Shown one piece after another: positions 16,568 through 25,188 of a DNA stretch of 64,000 bases (its first letter is position 1; every line of letters begins with the position of its first letter). The notes below the pieces were generated by a model. The model was not told the DNA's origin. It saw only the letters and a program-made list of their open reading frames with translations, and did not search any database. The translations under genes and the position numbers were made by a program. Origin of the DNA: CBDCDJ01 sp965215355 (GTDB lineage: Bacteria > Deinococcota > Deinococci > Deinococcales > Trueperaceae); the NCBI GenBank assembly GCA_965215355.1, contig CBDCDJ010000007.1:1054001-1118000 (forward strand). The letters are read 5' to 3'.

Positions 16568-17200
16568 TTGTTGAGCATCCTGTTCACCCTCGTTTTCATG
16601 ACGATCGGCTACCTCATGGGCAGCATTCCCACGGGTTACCTGCTGGCTCGAGCGCGCGGCGTCGACATCCAAAAGGTCGGCTCGGGCAACATCGGCGCGA
16701 CCAACATCTTGCGGACTTTGGGCGTCGTCCCGGCGCTTATCGTGGTGCTCCTCGACCCCTTGAAAAGCTACCTGGCGACGCTGTTCCCGCTGCTCCTCGG
16801 GATGAGCGCCTGGACCGTGGCGCTGACCGGCTTCGCGGCGATTTTGGGCAACAACTTCAACATCTTCTTAAAGTTCAAGGGGGGACGGGGCATCGCCACG
16901 GGCTTGGGCGTGCTGCTCGCTATCGACCCGTTCATCTCGCTCCTCGTCATCATCCTGGGCGTTTCGACCATCGCGCTCGGCCGCTACGTTTCTTTGGGTT
17001 CGCTGGTGGGCGTCATCGTCGCGCCGCTGTTCTTCCTCGCCAAGGGCAGTTTTTTGTTTCCGTACTTTTTTCTCACCCTCGCCATCATGGTGCTCGTCAT
17101 CTACCGGCACCGCGAGAACATCAAACGGCTCGCCGCGGGCGTCGAGCGGCGCTTGGGCGAAAAGGTGAGGTTGGACGAGCCCAGCGAGGAACAGCCGTGA
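16568..17200 (+). CDS. plsY: Glycerol-3-phosphate acyltransferase PlsY
   Basis: PlsY transfers an acyl group from acyl phosphate to glycerol-3-phosphate, the first step of phospholipid synthesis, in the membrane. The three family motifs are present: GSIPTGYLLAR, GSGNIGATN and KGGRGIATGLG, the last with the substrate-binding region. About five to six membrane segments are visible. I use the TTG at 16568 because it keeps the whole first membrane helix; the ATG at 16598 would remove it. The end overlaps bshB1 by four bases (GTGA). A second PlsY-family gene is at 28.3-28.9 kb. Confidence 0.92.
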   Translation: MLSILFTLVFMTIGYLMGSIPTGYLLARARGVDIQKVGSGNIGATNILRTLGVVPALIVVLLDPLKSYLATLFPLLLGMSAWTVALTGFAAILGNNFNIFLKFKGGRGIATGLGVLLAIDPFISLLVIILGVSTIALGRYVSLGSLVGVIVAPLFFLAKGSFLFPYFFLTLAIMVLVIYRHRENIKRLAAGVERRLGEKVRLDEPSEEQP

Positions 17201-17871
17201 TTGACTTCTTAGTGGTGAGCCCGCACCCGGACGACGCCGAACTGGGCATGGGCGGCACGCTGGCGCGGGCCAAGGCGCAAGGCTACACGACCGGCATCGT
17301 CGACCTGACCCGTGGCGAAGCGGCGACCAAGGGTACGCCCGAAACGCGCGCCGCGGAAGCCGCCGCCGCTGCAAAGGTCCTCGGCTTGGGCGTGCGCCGC
17401 AACCTGGGCTGGCCCGACTCGCGCATCTTCGACAGCGAGGACAAACGGCTGCAGCTCGCGCGCGTGCTGCGCGAGCTGCAGCCCCGCGTGGTGGTCGCGC
17501 CCCACTTTAGCGACCGCCACCCCGACCACGTCGCCGCCGCTTCAATCGCGCCCGCCGCGCTGCACCTGGCCGGGCTCAAAAACAGCCCCTTGTCGGGCGA
17601 GCCGTTCAAGCCGCAGAACTTTTTTTACTACATGGGCAACGGACCCTTTTCCGCGACCCTCGTCGTTGACACGTCGGACTACATCGAGACCTGGGAAGAG
17701 GCGGTGCGCTGCTACAAGAGTCAGTTCACGGGCGAGGCCGCCTCCGAAACCGTCACGCCGGACGTGTACCGCCGCCGCCGGGGCCGCGCGGCGTACTGGG
17801 GCACGTTTATCGACGCGAGCTACGGCGAACCCTTGTGGACGCCGCGGCCGGTGGCGTACTTTCCGTTTTAA
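17197..17871 (+). CDS. bshB1: Bacillithiol biosynthesis deacetylase BshB1
   Basis: BshB1 removes the acetyl group from N-acetylglucosaminyl-malate in bacillithiol synthesis. It is a LmbE-type zinc hydrolase with HPDDAELGMGG at the N-terminus, SDRHPDHVAAAS supplying another zinc ligand, and QFTGEA near the C-terminus. The 224-residue length matches the family. The GTG start overlaps the plsY stop by four bases, so the pair is translationally coupled. Bacillithiol is known from Deinococcus and Firmicutes and fits the inferred lineage. Other LmbE deacetylases are possible, but the close match to BshB1 wording favours this call. Confidence 0.85.
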   Translation: MIDFLVVSPHPDDAELGMGGTLARAKAQGYTTGIVDLTRGEAATKGTPETRAAEAAAAAKVLGLGVRRNLGWPDSRIFDSEDKRLQLARVLRELQPRVVVAPHFSDRHPDHVAAASIAPAALHLAGLKNSPLSGEPFKPQNFFYYMGNGPFSATLVVDTSDYIETWEEAVRCYKSQFTGEAASETVTPDVYRRRRGRAAYWGTFIDASYGEPLWTPRPVAYFPF

Positions 17872-17955
17872 GGCTCGAGGCCATCCTGAGTCCGGTGTGA
17901 GAAGCAAAATCTTCCACGTCGTCCTCTGAAAAGCCCTGTTATAGTGCCTTTAGGC

Positions 17956-19122
17956 ATGGCTTCCCCCTTCATACTTATTGCGGCAGGTTCGGAAGACCGG
18001 GGCCGGGCTTTGGCGGACGTCGTGGTCGCCACCGGCTTCGAGAGCATGGTGTTGAGCGACGTCGAAGCGCTGCTCTACCACACCCGCGGCTCGGTGCCCG
18101 CGGCGCTCATCTTGGAGCGCGCGCTCGTCGCCAAGGTGCCGCAACTCGACCTTATTTCGCTGCTGCGCCGCCGCAAACTGCTCGCCAACATGCCGCTGAT
18201 CTGTTTGGGGCCGAACCAGCCCGAACTGCACACGGCCGCGCTGAGTTCGGGCGCGGACGTTTACCTGAACTTGCCGACCCAGCCGACGGTGGTCAAGGCG
18301 AACTTGGACAGGCTGCTGGCGCGCCGCCAAGCCGAGGTCGCGCTGCGCGAAACCCTCAGTCAACTGCGCCAGGTCGAACAAGCCTACAAAGACGCCGAGC
18401 GGGTCAAAGACGACCTCACCCACATGCTCGTCCACGACCTCAAAAGCCCCATCGCCAGCGTGATGGGCTTGCTCGACCACAGCCTGGACGTGCTGAAAAC
18501 CTCTGAGAGCGACGGGTCGACGCTCGAGCTGCTGAGTCTGGCGCGGGCCGAGTCGCAGCACCTGCTGAACTTGGCCGCGAACATCTTGGACGTGCGCCGG
18601 ATGAAAGAGGGCCACATGCCCTACAGCCCGCGGGTGGTCGAGAACCTCACCGGACTCGCCAAACAGGCCCTGCAAGACGCGAGCGGCTCGGCGAACGAGC
18701 GCACCTTCGGCTTCCTGGTGCGGCCCGAGGCTGAAAGCCTCAACGCCGACCCCGAACTGCTGCGCCGCATCCTCACGAATTTGCTCGCCAACGCCATCAA
18801 ACACACGCGCCGCGGCGGTTTCGTCGACTTTCGGGCCTGGCGCGAAGAGGACGTTTTTGTGCTGAGCGTGCGCGACGACGGCGAGGGCATCCCCGAGCAG
18901 GACCAAAAACGCATCTTCAACGCCTTCGAACAGTCGCGGCACACGGTCCACGACCGCTACGACACCGGCATGGGTCTCACCTTTTGCAAGCTCGCCGTCG
19001 AAAAGCACGGCGGCAAAATCTGGGTCGAGTCCAAAGTCGGGCGGGGCAGCACTTTCTTTTTTACCCTGCCCGTGGACATCGTAGACACGGCCCAGTTCGA
19101 GCAGCTCGCGCTCCAAGACTAG
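17956..19122 (+). CDS. Sensor histidine kinase with N-terminal pseudo-receiver domain
   Basis: A soluble 388-residue kinase without membrane segments. Residues 1-125 look like a receiver fold with the phospho-acceptor region degenerate (PAALILERALVAKVPQLDL), so it is probably a sensing or docking domain. A short coiled coil leads to the dimerisation domain with phospho-acceptor H160 in MLVHDLKSP, then the ATPase domain with LLANAIKHT, RDDGEGIPE and GMGLTFCKLAVEKHGG. No response regulator gene is adjacent, so it is an orphan. I choose the ATG at 17956; TATAGT ends ten bases upstream. A GTG at 17944 is the alternative. Confidence 0.87.
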   Translation: MASPFILIAAGSEDRGRALADVVVATGFESMVLSDVEALLYHTRGSVPAALILERALVAKVPQLDLISLLRRRKLLANMPLICLGPNQPELHTAALSSGADVYLNLPTQPTVVKANLDRLLARRQAEVALRETLSQLRQVEQAYKDAERVKDDLTHMLVHDLKSPIASVMGLLDHSLDVLKTSESDGSTLELLSLARAESQHLLNLAANILDVRRMKEGHMPYSPRVVENLTGLAKQALQDASGSANERTFGFLVRPEAESLNADPELLRRILTNLLANAIKHTRRGGFVDFRAWREEDVFVLSVRDDGEGIPEQDQKRIFNAFEQSRHTVHDRYDTGMGLTFCKLAVEKHGGKIWVESKVGRGSTFFFTLPVDIVDTAQFEQLALQD

Positions 19123-19230
19123 AAGAACGAGGGCCGGGTGGAAAGTAAAAAGGCAGAAGCTTTTTCGCCTCTGTTCTCCCTGATTACGCTGCTGAAGAAG
19201 TCTTTCGGCGGGTTAAGCGCAGGCTGAGGG

Positions 19231-19869
19231 ATGAAAACTTTGCTGAGCGGACGCAGTCCGGGTTGGCACCTCGAGACTGTCCTGTGGCAACGCGGCTGCA
19301 CGCCGGTCGCCGGCCTGGACGAGGCGGGGCGGGGCGCGCTGGCCGGGCCGGTCGTGGCGGCGGCGGTGCTGCTGCCGGTCGCGGACTACGCCTTTCGGGA
19401 CTCCAAAACCTTGAAGCCCGCGCAGCGTGAGGCGCTCGCCGCAGAGGTGAAAGCTGTCGCCCTGGCCTGGGCTGTCGGCGTGGCGAGTGCTCGAGAAGTC
19501 GACAAGGTCAACGTTTTGCAGGCCACTCATTTGGCTTCTTACCGCGCCTTGGACGCGTTGCACCGCAAGCTGGGCGGGCGGCTCGGCGGGCTCGTCACGG
19601 ACTACTTGCGGCTCGAGCCTCCCTACCCCGTGCTGGCGGTTGCCAAAGGCGAAGCGCACAGTTTGCAGGTCGCCGCCGCCAGCCTCGTCGCCAAAACGCA
19701 CCGCGACGCTTCTATGGTCGCGGCGGCGCGGCAGTTCCCGCGGTACGGGTTCGAGCGCCACAAGGGCTACGGCTCGGCGCGGCACTTGGAGGCGCTGACG
19801 CGTTTCGGACCTTGCCCGCTGCACCGCCGCAGCTTCCGTCCGGTGGCGGAACGCCTGAAGGCGGAATGA
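19231..19869 (+). CDS. rnhB: Ribonuclease HII
   Basis: RNase HII cuts RNA in RNA-DNA hybrids and starts removal of single ribonucleotides from DNA. The N-terminal catalytic pair is D30-E31 in GLDEAGRGALAGPVV; RDSKTL, LVTDYLRLEP (third acidic residue) and AAASLVAKTHRD follow as in the family, with YGFERHKGYGS near the C-terminus. At 212 residues it is normal. TGAGGG lies just before the ATG. It precedes the PSP1 gene by 95 bases on the same strand. Confidence 0.93.
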   Translation: MKTLLSGRSPGWHLETVLWQRGCTPVAGLDEAGRGALAGPVVAAAVLLPVADYAFRDSKTLKPAQREALAAEVKAVALAWAVGVASAREVDKVNVLQATHLASYRALDALHRKLGGRLGGLVTDYLRLEPPYPVLAVAKGEAHSLQVAAASLVAKTHRDASMVAAARQFPRYGFERHKGYGSARHLEALTRFGPCPLHRRSFRPVAERLKAE

Positions 19870-19964
19870 GAGGTAGACTACAGGTCAGACCATTCCAGGG
19901 TTCGGCGAGCACCGCGGCACTGTACGAGAGCGTCGTCCTCGCCGAACCCCTGTCAGGAGAAACC

Positions 19965-20765
19965 ATGCTCGAATGTATCGGTGTACGGTTCGAAAACGGC
20001 CCCAAGCTGCACTACGTCGAAGTGCCCGCCACCGTGCCCGCGGTCGGGCGGCGGGTGGTGGTGAGCACCAAGCGCGGGCTAGAGCTGGGCCTGGTGCGCA
20101 CCGAGCCCCGCCTTGAGGCGCGTGCCAGCGGCCACTTCGTGCGCGAGGCTGGGCCCGAGGACTTGGCCGCGTTTGAAGCGCTCGAGGCGCGCGCCGAGGC
20201 GCTGAAGTGGCTGCTCAAGGCGCGCGCCCGGGAACAGGGCGGCTTCAAAATCGTGCACCTGGAGTTCACGCTGGACGAACACCTCCTCGTCGTGAGCTAC
20301 AGCAGCGACGCGCAGCCCGCGCTGCGCCCACTGGCCCAAGAACTCATGAGACACACCGCGGCGCGCGTCGAGTTCGTCAACGTCGGGCCGCGCGACCAGG
20401 CGCGTATTCTGGGCGCTCTGGGCGCTTGCGGCACCGGCACCTGCAGCTCGACCTGGCTGCAAAGCTTCAACGCGGTCGGCATCCGCATGGCGCGCGACCA
20501 GCAGCTGCCCCTCAACCCGGACAAAATCAGCGGGCCCTGCGGCCGCTTGATGTGCTGTTTGCAGTTTGAACACGAGATGTACGAGCAGTTGCTCAAAACC
20601 CTGCCGCGCAAGGGCGGCCGAGCCTGCCACACCGGCGGCGACGGTTGTGGCCGCGTCGTCAAGGTGCACCCGCTGAAACAAACCGTCGAACTGGCGCTCG
20701 AGGGCGGTGGTGTGAACGAATACCGGGTCGAAGACGTCGAACGGGCCGGACGCGGCCGGGGATGA
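19965..20765 (+). CDS. PSP1-domain protein (RicT/YaaT-like)
   Basis: The 266-residue protein has the PSP1 domain with VVVSTKRGLELGLV and a cysteine cluster (GACGTGTCSSTWL, then GPCGRLMCCLQFE) like that of Bacillus RicT/YaaT, which binds an iron-sulfur cluster in the Ric complex and tunes mRNA maturation. The N-terminal part supplies the beta-rich platform. I start at the ATG at 19965, where AGGAGAAACC gives a very good Shine-Dalgarno; the longer reading overlaps rnhB. In many bacteria this gene is next to holB, and here holB is convergent directly downstream. Function by family only. Confidence 0.87.
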   Translation: MLECIGVRFENGPKLHYVEVPATVPAVGRRVVVSTKRGLELGLVRTEPRLEARASGHFVREAGPEDLAAFEALEARAEALKWLLKARAREQGGFKIVHLEFTLDEHLLVVSYSSDAQPALRPLAQELMRHTAARVEFVNVGPRDQARILGALGACGTGTCSSTWLQSFNAVGIRMARDQQLPLNPDKISGPCGRLMCCLQFEHEMYEQLLKTLPRKGGRACHTGGDGCGRVVKVHPLKQTVELALEGGGVNEYRVEDVERAGRGRG

Positions 20766-20781
20766 TTAAGGCTGAACAGGG

Positions 20782-21696
20782 TCAGCGCTTGACGATGTCG
20801 CGCAGTTCAAGGGTCAACACCTGCGCCGCCAGACCCGCCGCGGCGTAGGCCGTGAGCGCCGCCTCGAACCGCGCCAGGGCCTCGCTCGCGGCCCGGTACT
20901 GCGCGGGCGGCCAGGTGCTGAAGCGGGCCCTCAGCAAGTCGGCCAGGTCGAAGCCGGTATCGCGCAGCCACAGCTTCTCAACGGCGTCGGCCGCTTCGAA
21001 GGCGTCTTCCAAGCTCTTGGGCAGGGCGTTGACAAAGTCTCTCAGCACGGCGTCGGTCGTCTCGAAACCATCAGGATCGGCCTCCATGCGGCGCACGTCG
21101 CCCAAGCGTCCTAAGCGCGCGGCGGGGTGGCTGCTGCCTTGCCGGGCCACCGTGCCGAAGCGCACCGGCGCGCTGCGCGAGGCGACCGTCGGCAAAACGC
21201 TGCCGGGCGAGGGCGCGATGAGGATGATGGTCGCATTCTCAGGCGGCTCCTCTAAAATCTTCAAAAAAGCGTTGGCGGCCTGGAAGTTCAGGGTGTCGGC
21301 GCTGTCGATGACGCCGACCCGCCGCTTGAACTGCGGTCTGGCCTCGAGCCAGCGGCTCAGCGGCGGGTCGGCCTCGCCCGAGTCCTCCCTGGGCACGAGT
21401 TGGGCGATGCGGATTTCGGGGCGGCGGCTGCTCTTGCCCGTTTTGGTGAGGACGTTCGGCCCGACCTCGCGGTAGTCCGGGTGGGCGTCGGCCTTGAACA
21501 GGGTGCAGCTCTTGCAGCGCCCGCAGGGTTCCGGGCCGTTCGACGAACAGTTGAGGCGAGCCGCGTGCCAGCGCGCCACCCGCCGCCGCCCGACGCCTTC
21601 GGGGCCGCTGAACAGCAGCGTGTGTGCGTTCAGGGTGCGCAAAATCTCTTTCGGGCCGTCGTGCCCGACCACGTCTAAAACCCCGTCCAGTGTCAT
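20782..21696 (-). CDS. holB: DNA polymerase III delta' subunit
   Basis: HolB is part of the clamp loader. The 304-residue protein has a degenerate P-loop (GPEGVGRRRVA), a four-cysteine zinc module (CSSNGPEPCGRCKSC) and the family segment ANAFLKILEEPPENATIILIAP, with TVASRSAPVRF as the SRC-like motif. Delta' does not hydrolyse ATP, which explains the altered P-loop. I start at the ATG at 21696, eight bases after a TATACT box. It ends 16 bases from the convergent PSP1 gene. Confidence 0.9.
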   Translation of the reverse strand: MTLDGVLDVVGHDGPKEILRTLNAHTLLFSGPEGVGRRRVARWHAARLNCSSNGPEPCGRCKSCTLFKADAHPDYREVGPNVLTKTGKSSRRPEIRIAQLVPREDSGEADPPLSRWLEARPQFKRRVGVIDSADTLNFQAANAFLKILEEPPENATIILIAPSPGSVLPTVASRSAPVRFGTVARQGSSHPAARLGRLGDVRRMEADPDGFETTDAVLRDFVNALPKSLEDAFEAADAVEKLWLRDTGFDLADLLRARFSTWPPAQYRAASEALARFEAALTAYAAAGLAAQVLTLELRDIVKR

Positions 21697-21704
21697 CTCG
21701 AGCC

Positions 21705-21710
21705 AGTATA
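21705..21710 (-). promoter_or_regulatory. -10 box for holB
   Basis: TATACT on the minus strand, eight bases before the holB ATG. It matches the trpS box on the other strand of the same 162-base gap; both transcripts should be leaderless. Confidence 0.6.
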
Positions 21711-21845
21711 CGCGGTGTTGGTGGCTGAACAGGAAAGCGCACGCGCGTGTTTGAGGCGAGGTAAAAAACCAGGGCGAGAAAAATTTTGCCTCTCCCACTT
21801 CGCCGGGATGCCGGTAGACCGACCTGAAGCGGCGCGCACCTGCTA

Positions 21846-21851
21846 TATACT
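21846..21851 (+). promoter_or_regulatory. -10 box for trpS
   Basis: TATACT ends seven bases before the trpS ATG (21859), so the message would start at or beside the A of the start codon. No clear -35 hexamer is seen 17 bases upstream. Confidence 0.6.
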
Positions 21852-21858
21852 CTGTTTT

Positions 21859-22908
21859 ATGAGCGACACCGTTATGACCCCCGTGACCCGTCCGGACACG
21901 AAACAGCCGACCGACAAAAAGCCCCGCGTCTTCTCGGGCGTGCAGCCGTCCTACGACCTGCACATCGGCAACTACATCGGCGCGCTCAAACAGTGGGCCG
22001 CGAACCAGCACCGGACCGACAACGTGTTTTGCGTAGTGGACCTGCACGTGCTGACGCTGCCCGAGGAGATCGACCCGAAGGTGTTGCATGAAAACTCGCG
22101 CAAGGTGGCGGCGCTCTACTTTGCGGCGGGGCTCGAGCCCGAGCACAACATCGTCTTCGTCCAGTCCCACGTCCACGAGCACGCCGAGGCCGCGTGGCTC
22201 CTGAACTGCGTGACGCCGCTCGGCTGGCTCTACCGCATGACCCAGTTCAAGGCGAAGAGTGAGACGCGCGAGAGCGTCGGCACCGGGCTGCTCGACTACC
22301 CCGTGTTGCAGGCCGCCGACATTCTCCTCTACGACACCGACCGCGTGCCGGTCGGCGAGGACCAGAAGCAGCACATCGAACTCACCCGGGACATCGCCGT
22401 GAGATTCAACAACCTGTTCGGCGAGACGCTTGTTTTGCCCGAGGCCGTCATCCCCGAGGTCGGCGCGCGCGTCATGGGCTTCGACGAACCCGACAACAAG
22501 ATGAGCAAGAGCGTCGCCCGCTTCAAGACCGGCCACGCGGTCAACCTGCTCGACAGTCCCCAAACGGTGAAAAAGACCATCATGTCGGCCGTGACCGACT
22601 CGGGCCGCGAGACGCGCTTTGAGCACGCCTCACCGGGGGTGCTGAACCTCCTCACGCTCTATCACGTCCTGACCGGCGCGTCGAAGGCGGACGTCGAGGC
22701 GAAGTTCGAGGGCCAAGGCTACGGCACGCTTAAAAAAGAGGTCGTCGGGGCGGTGAACGACACGCTCGCGCCCCTGCGACAGCGCTACGCCGAGATTATG
22801 GACGACCGCGCCGAGTTGGAGCGCACCCTGGCGCGCGGGGCCGAAGCAGCCCGTGAACTTGCCTCGAGAACCCTCTCCAAGATGAAAGCGGCGATGGGTG
22901 TCGGTTGA
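21859..22908 (+). CDS. trpS: Tryptophanyl-tRNA synthetase
   Basis: TrpS charges tRNA-Trp. It is a class I synthetase with the HIGH-like motif around H35 (LHIGNYIG) and KMSKS at 214-218 (NKMSKSVARF). The 349-residue length and VPVGEDQKQHIELTRDIA, typical of TrpS, make the call firm; a short Thr/Pro-rich N-terminal extension of about 25 residues precedes the catalytic fold. The start is set by the leaderless-type promoter. The last codons overlap the next gene's GTG start (22898). Confidence 0.95.
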   Translation: MSDTVMTPVTRPDTKQPTDKKPRVFSGVQPSYDLHIGNYIGALKQWAANQHRTDNVFCVVDLHVLTLPEEIDPKVLHENSRKVAALYFAAGLEPEHNIVFVQSHVHEHAEAAWLLNCVTPLGWLYRMTQFKAKSETRESVGTGLLDYPVLQAADILLYDTDRVPVGEDQKQHIELTRDIAVRFNNLFGETLVLPEAVIPEVGARVMGFDEPDNKMSKSVARFKTGHAVNLLDSPQTVKKTIMSAVTDSGRETRFEHASPGVLNLLTLYHVLTGASKADVEAKFEGQGYGTLKKEVVGAVNDTLAPLRQRYAEIMDDRAELERTLARGAEAARELASRTLSKMKAAMGVG

Positions 22909-23920
22909 AGACGTGGTTGCCGGTGTAGGGGCGGGTTTCAAACCCGCCCCCACGGGGTTCGGCGCGATTCGCCTCCTCTTCGTCTTTTTCGACGGCGTCG
23001 GCCTCGGCTCTGACGACCCCGAAGTCAACCCTTTCGCAGCGGCGTGGACGCCGTTTTTGAACGGTTTGTTGGGCGGGGGTCTCACCGCGTCTCTGCTGGA
23101 GCGCCTTGCGCCCGGCCTCACCTTCAAACGCCTTGACGCTTCGCTGGGCTACGGCGGCTTGCCGCAGTCCGCGACCGGCCAGACCGCGCTGCTGACCGGC
23201 AAAAACGGGGCCAAGGCGATGAACGGCCACTACGGCCCCTGGCCGGGGCCGACGCTGAAGCGGGTGCTCGAGGCGGGCACGCTGTTTTCAGAGGTGCGTG
23301 AGCAAGGTGGGCGCGCGCACCTCGCCAACGCTTACCCGCCGGGTTATTTCCGGGCGGTCGCTGCCGGAAAACAAAAAGAGAACGTGCCTGTCTACGCTGC
23401 GAAAGCGGCCGGGTTGAAGTTGTGCGGGCTCGAGGACTACCGCGCCGGAAACGCCCTAAGCGTCGACCTCACCGGGGCCTACTTGCAGGGGCTCGAGCCC
23501 GACCTGCCCGTCCTCACCCCGTTTGAAACCGGGCGGCAGCTTGCCGGGTTAGCCGCTCAGGCCGACTTCACCTTTTTCGACTTTTGGCCGACCGACGCGA
23601 CCGGGCACCGGGGCAGCTTTGCCGAGGGGGTCGCGCTCGTCGAAAAACTGGACGCCTTTTTGAGCGGCGTGGTGGCCGCTTTGGGCGACGTCACCCTTCT
23701 CGTCACCTCCGACCACGGCAACTTGGAGGACAAAACGACGCGGAGCCACACCGTCGCCCCGGTGCCGCTGCTCGTCGTCGGGCCGGGAGCGGACAGGTTT
23801 GCGAAAGCCAGCAGTTTGCTCCACATCGCGCCACTTGTTCGTGTTTTATACCGTTTCCGGTTAATTCCCAAAAGAATTAACCCGAGTGGAACGAGAAGGA
23901 AAAAATACGGATTGCGATAA
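22898..23920 (+). CDS. Phosphoglycerate-mutase-like metalloenzyme of the alkaline phosphatase superfamily
   Basis: The protein carries LLFVFFDGVGLG, LPQSATGQTALLTGKNG (nucleophile region), WPTDATGHRG and TSDHGNLEDKTTRSHT, the metal-binding pattern of independent phosphoglycerate mutases and related enzymes, but lacks the inserted mutase domain. Substrate unknown. The GTG at 22898 overlaps trpS; the true start is uncertain because residues 7-19 are translated from a palindromic repeat (22925-22953). The C-terminal 25 or so residues are basic and unlike the family: they are encoded by inverted-repeat DNA, and the natural end probably was near LLHIAPLVRVL. Confidence 0.75.
   Translation: MSVEDVVAGVGAGFKPAPTGFGAIRLLFVFFDGVGLGSDDPEVNPFAAAWTPFLNGLLGGGLTASLLERLAPGLTFKRLDASLGYGGLPQSATGQTALLTGKNGAKAMNGHYGPWPGPTLKRVLEAGTLFSEVREQGGRAHLANAYPPGYFRAVAAGKQKENVPVYAAKAAGLKLCGLEDYRAGNALSVDLTGAYLQGLEPDLPVLTPFETGRQLAGLAAQADFTFFDFWPTDATGHRGSFAEGVALVEKLDAFLSGVVAALGDVTLLVTSDHGNLEDKTTRSHTVAPVPLLVVGPGADRFAKASSLLHIAPLVRVLYRFRLIPKRINPSGTRRKKYGLR
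22925..22953. repeat. REP-like palindrome inside the start of the metalloenzyme gene
   Basis: GGGGCGGGTTT (22928-22938) and AAACCCGCCCC (22940-22950) are perfect arms around one base; GT and AC extend the pairing past one mismatch. It is translated in frame as GVGAGFKPAPT, a wording I have met in proteins of other bacteria carrying this intergenic palindrome. Confidence 0.65.
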
Positions 23921-23973
23921 GGAGCGGAAGGACCTCTACCGAGTTTATTCAGCGTATTATCGCAATCCGTATT
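23859..23973. repeat. Two consecutive inverted repeats, possible MITE
   Basis: GGTTAATTC (23859-23867) pairs with GAATTAACC (23874-23882). Then AATACGGATTGCGATAA (23904-23920) pairs perfectly over 17 bases with 23957-23973, with 36 bases between. The first hairpin and the left arm of the second lie inside the 3' end of the metalloenzyme gene. The unit looks like a small non-autonomous element inserted there. A related string, GGAATCCGTAT, occurs near 25.81 kb. The remainder of the gap up to 24087 shows no gene. Confidence 0.62.
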
Positions 23974-24087
23974 AGGTCTTGACCGCCAGGTTTCAAAAAC
24001 CGTCGGAACGCACCCCTGAACGGCTCGAGCTGCACTTCGTTCGCAATCTTCCGGCTACCGACTGAATGCTGCTACCCGTCTACTTCC

Positions 24088-25188
24088 TTACGGCCCGCCG
24101 AACAGCTGCGGCAAGATGATGAGGCTCGACTCGTACCAAGCTCCAATCAGGAGCAAGACCAGCGCGAAGGGCAGCATCAGCGCGAGGCGGCGCACGCCGT
24201 TGGTGAAACCGCCGAAGCCCTCGCGGATGAGGCTGACGAGCAAGATGCCGCCCCCGGCGATGACGAGGAAGTAGCTCGTCAGCTCGAGCACGAGCAGGAT
24301 GAGCAAAAACAAGAATTGCCCCGCCCCGATGCCGCCGACGAGCCCGAAGGGAATACCCTGGGTGTAAAACGCGAACGCGCCGACGAGGTAGGCGGGCACG
24401 CCGAACAGTAGTCCTGAGCCGAACAGCAGCGACAGCGTCACCACCACGAAGTTCTGGTAAAAGGTGACCACCGCGGCCCGCGCCACGTTGAGGCTGTTGT
24501 AGGCGTCCACCGCCCCGACCGAGGTGATGGCCGCGGTGAGCACGTTCAGTACGGCCTCGCCGCAGACCGCGGGCAGGCTCGCCCCGGTCAGCGCGCCCAG
24601 GCCGAACAGCAGGTAAAAGGTCACAAGCGTGCCGACGACCGTTCGGCGGTAGCTGCGGATGACGCCCCAACCCTCCGCCAGCCAGCGCCGGAAAAACGAC
24701 GGGCGCACCAGCAAAAACACCACGTACAGGCTGAAAGCGACGAACAACCAGTGGGCGGGGGGCGTTTGCAGCCAAACGCGCACCCCGCCCGGCTCCGTGG
24801 CCGCTTCGACGCCGACCCGCTGCGCTTCCCAGGTTGGACTGTTCGGGTCGCCCGAGTTTTGCAAGGTGACTTCGACCAGCTCGAGCCGGCCGCCCGGCAG
24901 CGCTGCCGGGTAGCTGTAGCGCTTCAGCGCGGGGTCGTCGGTCGCCAACTCACGCCGCTCCCCGAAGTTTACCTCGGTACCCTCGGGCGGCGGCGGGCTT
25001 TGCAGCAGGTCGGGGAGAAGCCTGCACGCCTCCTCGGTGGACAGCGTCAGCAGGGTCGGGAGGTTGGGTTGGGGGTTTTCGAGCCAAGCCCGCACCGCCT
25101 CGTCGGCGACCTGCTCGGGGTCGGCGCTCGTTTGCGCCAGGCCCAAACTCGGCAACAGCAGCAGCACAACAATGAGAAAATACTTCAC
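24088..25188 (-). CDS. SpoIIM-like integral membrane protein with secreted N-terminal domain
   Basis: A 366-residue protein beginning with a signal-peptide-like segment (VKYFLIVVLLLLPSLGLAQ), then about 130 residues of soluble domain outside the membrane, then six to seven membrane segments. The C-terminal half (FYQNFVVVTLSLLFGSGLLFGVPAYLV, GIPFGLVGG) resembles the stage II sporulation protein M (SpoIIM/DUF95) family, which also occurs in non-sporing bacteria. The GTG start overlaps the pyrE stop by four bases, so it is coupled to pyrE. Function unknown. Confidence 0.65.
   Translation of the reverse strand: MKYFLIVVLLLLPSLGLAQTSADPEQVADEAVRAWLENPQPNLPTLLTLSTEEACRLLPDLLQSPPPPEGTEVNFGERRELATDDPALKRYSYPAALPGGRLELVEVTLQNSGDPNSPTWEAQRVGVEAATEPGGVRVWLQTPPAHWLFVAFSLYVVFLLVRPSFFRRWLAEGWGVIRSYRRTVVGTLVTFYLLFGLGALTGASLPAVCGEAVLNVLTAAITSVGAVDAYNSLNVARAAVVTFYQNFVVVTLSLLFGSGLLFGVPAYLVGAFAFYTQGIPFGLVGGIGAGQFLFLLILLVLELTSYFLVIAGGGILLVSLIREGFGGFTNGVRRLALMLPFALVLLLIGAWYESSLIILPQLFGGP

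Noticed and set aside
16390..16599. N-terminal extension of the rhomboid by 70 residues
   Set aside because: It crosses the divergent promoter gap and the perfect hairpin, and a leaderless-type box supports the ATG at 16389.
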